From assembly GCA_022706885.1 (NCBI GenBank), contig JAKJBR010000014.1, positions 1-33,600 on the forward strand: DNA of 33,600 nucleotides, read 5' to 3'. The notes below the pieces were generated by a model. The model saw only the letters and a program-made list of their open reading frames with translations. It did not search any database and was not told the DNA's origin. Positions within the stretch are counted from its first letter, which is position 1. The number at the start of each line of letters is the position of its first letter. The position numbers and the translations under genes are program-made. This DNA is from DUPQ01 sp022706885 (GTDB lineage Bacteria > Bacillota > Clostridia > DUPQ01). Of this stretch, positions 31,016-33,600 are shown in pieces.

Positions 31016-33600
31016 ATGACGAAATATGTTTATCTCTTTGAAGAGGGAAATGCGAAAATGAGAAATCTGCTCGGTGGCAAAGGAGCCAACCTTGCGGAGA
31101 TGACGACACTGGGATTACCGGTGCCGAGAGGATTTGTGGTAACAACCGAAGCGTGCCTGAGATATTATGAAGACGGCGAGAAGATCGGTAAAGATATAGA
31201 AGAAGAAATTCTTAAAATGCTGAAAGTTACCGAAAAGGCCGTAGGCAAGAAATTCGGTGATCCCGAGAATCCGTTCCTGGTTTCGGTCAGATCAGGATCC
31301 CGCGCTTCCATGCCGGGAATGATGGACACCGTTTTGAACCTGGGACTTAACGACAAAGTAGTTGAAGGACTGGCAAAATTAACCAATAATCCCAGATTTG
31401 CATATGACAGCTACAGAAGATTCGTAATGATGTTTTCCGATGTTGTTATAGGTCTTTCAAAATCCAAATTCGAAAGAATCTTAGATGAAATAAAGAAAGA
31501 AAAAGGCATTGTTAACGACACCGATCTTACAGCCGACGATATGAAATTTGTTCTGAAGAAGTTTAAGGATATGTATAAAAAGGAGATGGGAAAAGAATTC
31601 CCGCAAGATCCCAAAGAGCAACTTTTTGCAGCAATTAAAGCGGTTTTCAGATCGTGGAATAACGAAAGAGCAATATATTACAGAAGAATGCATGATATTC
31701 CTTCCAATTGGGGAACAGCCGTTAACGTCCAGGAAATGGTATACGGCAATTTGGGTGAAGATTCCGGAACCGGTGTGGCATTTACAAGAAACCCTTCAAC
31801 AGGCGAAAAGAAGCTTATGGGTGAATATCTTATGAATGCACAAGGTGAAGATGTTGTTGCGGGAGTCAGAACTCCGTATCATATTGATCATCTGGAAGAA
31901 ACCAATAAGGGTGTTTATGACCAGTTTATGGATCTTTGTATGAAACTGGAAAATCACTATCGTGATATGCAGGATATAGAGTTTACGATAGAAAGAGGAA
32001 AACTCTTCATATTGCAGACCAGAAACGGTAAGAGAACGGCTCATGCAGCGCTTAAAATAGCTGTTGATCTGGTAAAAGAAGGATTACTTACAAAGGAAGA
32101 GGCACTATTGAAAGTAGATCCCAAACAACTGGATGCACTTTTACATCCCATGTTTGACGATAAAGCATTGAAGGCCGCAAAAGTAATAGGAACAGGTCTT
32201 GCAGCTTCTCCGGGTGCTGCTGCCGGTAGAGTTGTTTTCTGTGCGGATGATGCAAAAGAAATGCGCAAAAAGACAAAAGATGACGTTATACTGGTCAGAC
32301 TGGAAACCTCACCCGAAGACATAGAAGGAATGAATATTTCACAGGGTATTCTTACTGCAAGAGGCGGTATGACAAGTCATGCAGCCGTTGTGGCAAGAGG
32401 AATGGGCAGATGTTGCGTATCGGGATGTACCGAATTGAAGATAGATGAACATAAGAAAGAATTTTCACTGTCCGGAAAAACATACAAAACAGGCGACTGG
32501 ATTTCATTGGACGGCAGCACCGGTAAGATTTACGGTGAAAAAGTCGCTACAAAAACTCCGGAATTGTCCGGTGACTTCGCAACACTTATGAGTTGGGCGG
32601 ATGAAGTCAGAACTCTGAAAGTAAGGGCAAATGCCGACAATCCTGCAGATGCAAAACAAGCGGTTTCTTTCGGAGCCGAAGGAATAGGACTTTGTCGTAC
32701 AGAGCACATGTTCTTTGAAGCTGACAGAATAAGGTCGGTCAGGCAAATGATTTTGGCCGATACAAAAGAACAAAGAGAAGCTGCTCTCAACAAGATTCTT
32801 CCTATGCAAAGAGGAGATTTTGAAGGAATATTTACCGCTATGGAAGGCAGACCGGTAACGATAAGGTTCTTGGATCCTCCTTTACATGAGTTCTTACCCA
32901 AGGAAGACAGAGAAATCAAGGAATTGGCGGAAGTTCTTAAAGTAAAAGAATCGGTGGTCAGAGCAAAGATAGATGAACTGCATGAGATTAACCCCATGAT
33001 GGGTCACAGAGGATGTCGTCTTTCGGTAACATATCCCGAAATTGCAGTTATGCAGACAACAGCAATTATCGAAGCTGCTATAAACGTAAGCAAAAAAGGT
33101 ATTAAGATTGAACCGGAACTGATGATTCCTCTCATATCCGAACCCAAGGAATTCGCTTTTGTTAAGAAAACAGTTGTTAACACCGCTAACAGAATAATTA
33201 AAGATGCAAAAGTCAATCTTAAGTATACGGTAGGTACCATGATAGAGATACCCAGAGCAGCTATTTTAGCGGATGAAATTGCTAAAGAAGCGGAATTCTT
33301 CTCCTTCGGAACCAACGACATGACACAGATGACTTACGGCTTCAGCAGAGATGATGCAACCAAGTTCTTGGGAGCATATTATGATTTGCAGATTCTGGAA
33401 TCCGATCCGTTTGCAAGACTGGACCAAAAGGGAGTAGGAAAACTTGTTAAAATGGCAGCTGATTTAGGCAGAGCTACAAGGAAGGATATTAAACTGGGTA
33501 TATGCGGAGAGCACGGTGCTGATCCTTCAACAATAGAGTTCTGCTATCTCACAGGTCTGGACTATGTATCCTGTTCACCGTTCAGAGTACCCATTGCACG
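31016..33600 (+). CDS. ppdK: Pyruvate, phosphate dikinase (3' end beyond window)
   Basis: This enzyme converts pyruvate, ATP and phosphate to phosphoenolpyruvate, AMP and diphosphate, or the reverse in glycolysis of many anaerobes. The frame is open from ATG 31016, 5 nt after a perfect AGGAGG, to the window end (861 codons). LLGGKGANLAEM opens the ATP-grasp domain, and VRSGSRASMPGMMDTVLNLG follows. The phosphohistidine is H455 in GGMTSHAAVVARGMG. The PEP-binding barrel carries GLCRTEHMFF, FGTNDMTQM and the catalytic C830 in LGICGEHG. Numbering agrees closely with the Clostridium symbiosum enzyme (H455, C831), so only about 12-13 residues are missing. It lies 12 nt after glyS and may be co-transcribed. 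Confidence 0.96.
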   Translation, partial: MTKYVYLFEEGNAKMRNLLGGKGANLAEMTTLGLPVPRGFVVTTEACLRYYEDGEKIGKDIEEEILKMLKVTEKAVGKKFGDPENPFLVSVRSGSRASMPGMMDTVLNLGLNDKVVEGLAKLTNNPRFAYDSYRRFVMMFSDVVIGLSKSKFERILDEIKKEKGIVNDTDLTADDMKFVLKKFKDMYKKEMGKEFPQDPKEQLFAAIKAVFRSWNNERAIYYRRMHDIPSNWGTAVNVQEMVYGNLGEDSGTGVAFTRNPSTGEKKLMGEYLMNAQGEDVVAGVRTPYHIDHLEETNKGVYDQFMDLCMKLENHYRDMQDIEFTIERGKLFILQTRNGKRTAHAALKIAVDLVKEGLLTKEEALLKVDPKQLDALLHPMFDDKALKAAKVIGTGLAASPGAAAGRVVFCADDAKEMRKKTKDDVILVRLETSPEDIEGMNISQGILTARGGMTSHAAVVARGMGRCCVSGCTELKIDEHKKEFSLSGKTYKTGDWISLDGSTGKIYGEKVATKTPELSGDFATLMSWADEVRTLKVRANADNPADAKQAVSFGAEGIGLCRTEHMFFEADRIRSVRQMILADTKEQREAALNKILPMQRGDFEGIFTAMEGRPVTIRFLDPPLHEFLPKEDREIKELAEVLKVKESVVRAKIDELHEINPMMGHRGCRLSVTYPEIAVMQTTAIIEAAINVSKKGIKIEPELMIPLISEPKEFAFVKKTVVNTANRIIKDAKVNLKYTVGTMIEIPRAAILADEIAKEAEFFSFGTNDMTQMTYGFSRDDATKFLGAYYDLQILESDPFARLDQKGVGKLVKMAADLGRATRKDIKLGICGEHGADPSTIEFCYLTGLDYVSCSPFRVPIA

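Noticed and set aside
32530..32997. Open frame of 155 codons on the minus strand
   Set aside because: It is antisense to the pyruvate phosphate dikinase gene, which is continuous and well conserved; the minus translation is Ser-rich without motifs.
1..33600. CRISPR array, prophage or insertion sequence
   Set aside because: No regularly spaced repeats, integrase, transposase, or phage structural gene was seen on either strand.

Overview
This window is a stretch of AT-rich chromosome from a low-GC Gram-positive anaerobe. It is most likely a member of Clostridia (Lachnospiraceae or a relative). The evidence is the gene content: Obg/YhbY, AddAB rather than RecBCD, YhaM, RemA, an alpha2-type glycyl-tRNA synthetase, pyruvate phosphate dikinase, a DUF362 ferredoxin and PsuG. 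Strong AGGAGG-type ribosome binding sites and TTGACA-17-TATAAT promoters agree with this. The genus cannot be fixed from the sequence alone. Most of the window is compact housekeeping chromosome with overlapping genes, and no stretch longer than about 260 bases lacks a gene.

Left end (1-2613): the 3' end of obg, then yhbY and a terminator. An AbiEi/AbiEii toxin-antitoxin pair with its own promoter and a 23-bp inverted repeat sits between this operon and a tRNA-Thr(CGU) gene. Positions 2723-11747 look like one long operon: psuK and psuG (pseudouridine breakdown), then addB and addA (double-strand break repair), joined by 4-8 nt overlaps, followed by a CYTH-domain protein. AddB keeps its Fe-S and nuclease signatures, but its Walker A motif is badly degraded.

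Middle (11824-19150): a stand-alone nucleotidyltransferase; then a three-gene redox cassette (an Old-Yellow-Enzyme-type 4Fe-4S flavoprotein, an SDR dehydrogenase and a fumarate-reductase-like FAD protein) whose substrate is unknown. Converging on it, on the minus strand, are a secreted TIM-barrel-like protein and aspartokinase.

Right-middle (19407-22767): an E2-acyltransferase-like protein without a lipoyl domain, an ABC permease and ATPase without a binding protein, and the exoribonuclease YhaM form one unit. It ends at a bidirectional terminator shared with tRNA-Lys(CUU). Next come a Y-family DNA polymerase, overlapping a B12-type radical SAM protein, then a convergent DUF1015-like gene and a DUF362 ferredoxin protein.

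Right end (28197-33600): yicC-remA-rpoZ-glyS-ppdK. Guanylate kinase, usually between remA and rpoZ, is absent here. glyS overlaps rpoZ and so has no leader of its own. ppdK runs off the window about a dozen codons before its expected end.

No CRISPR array, prophage or insertion sequence is visible. The most unusual items are the defective AddB P-loop in an operon with pseudouridine genes, the uncharacterised redox cassette, the E2-like/ABC unit, and several perfect inverted repeats placed on promoters.
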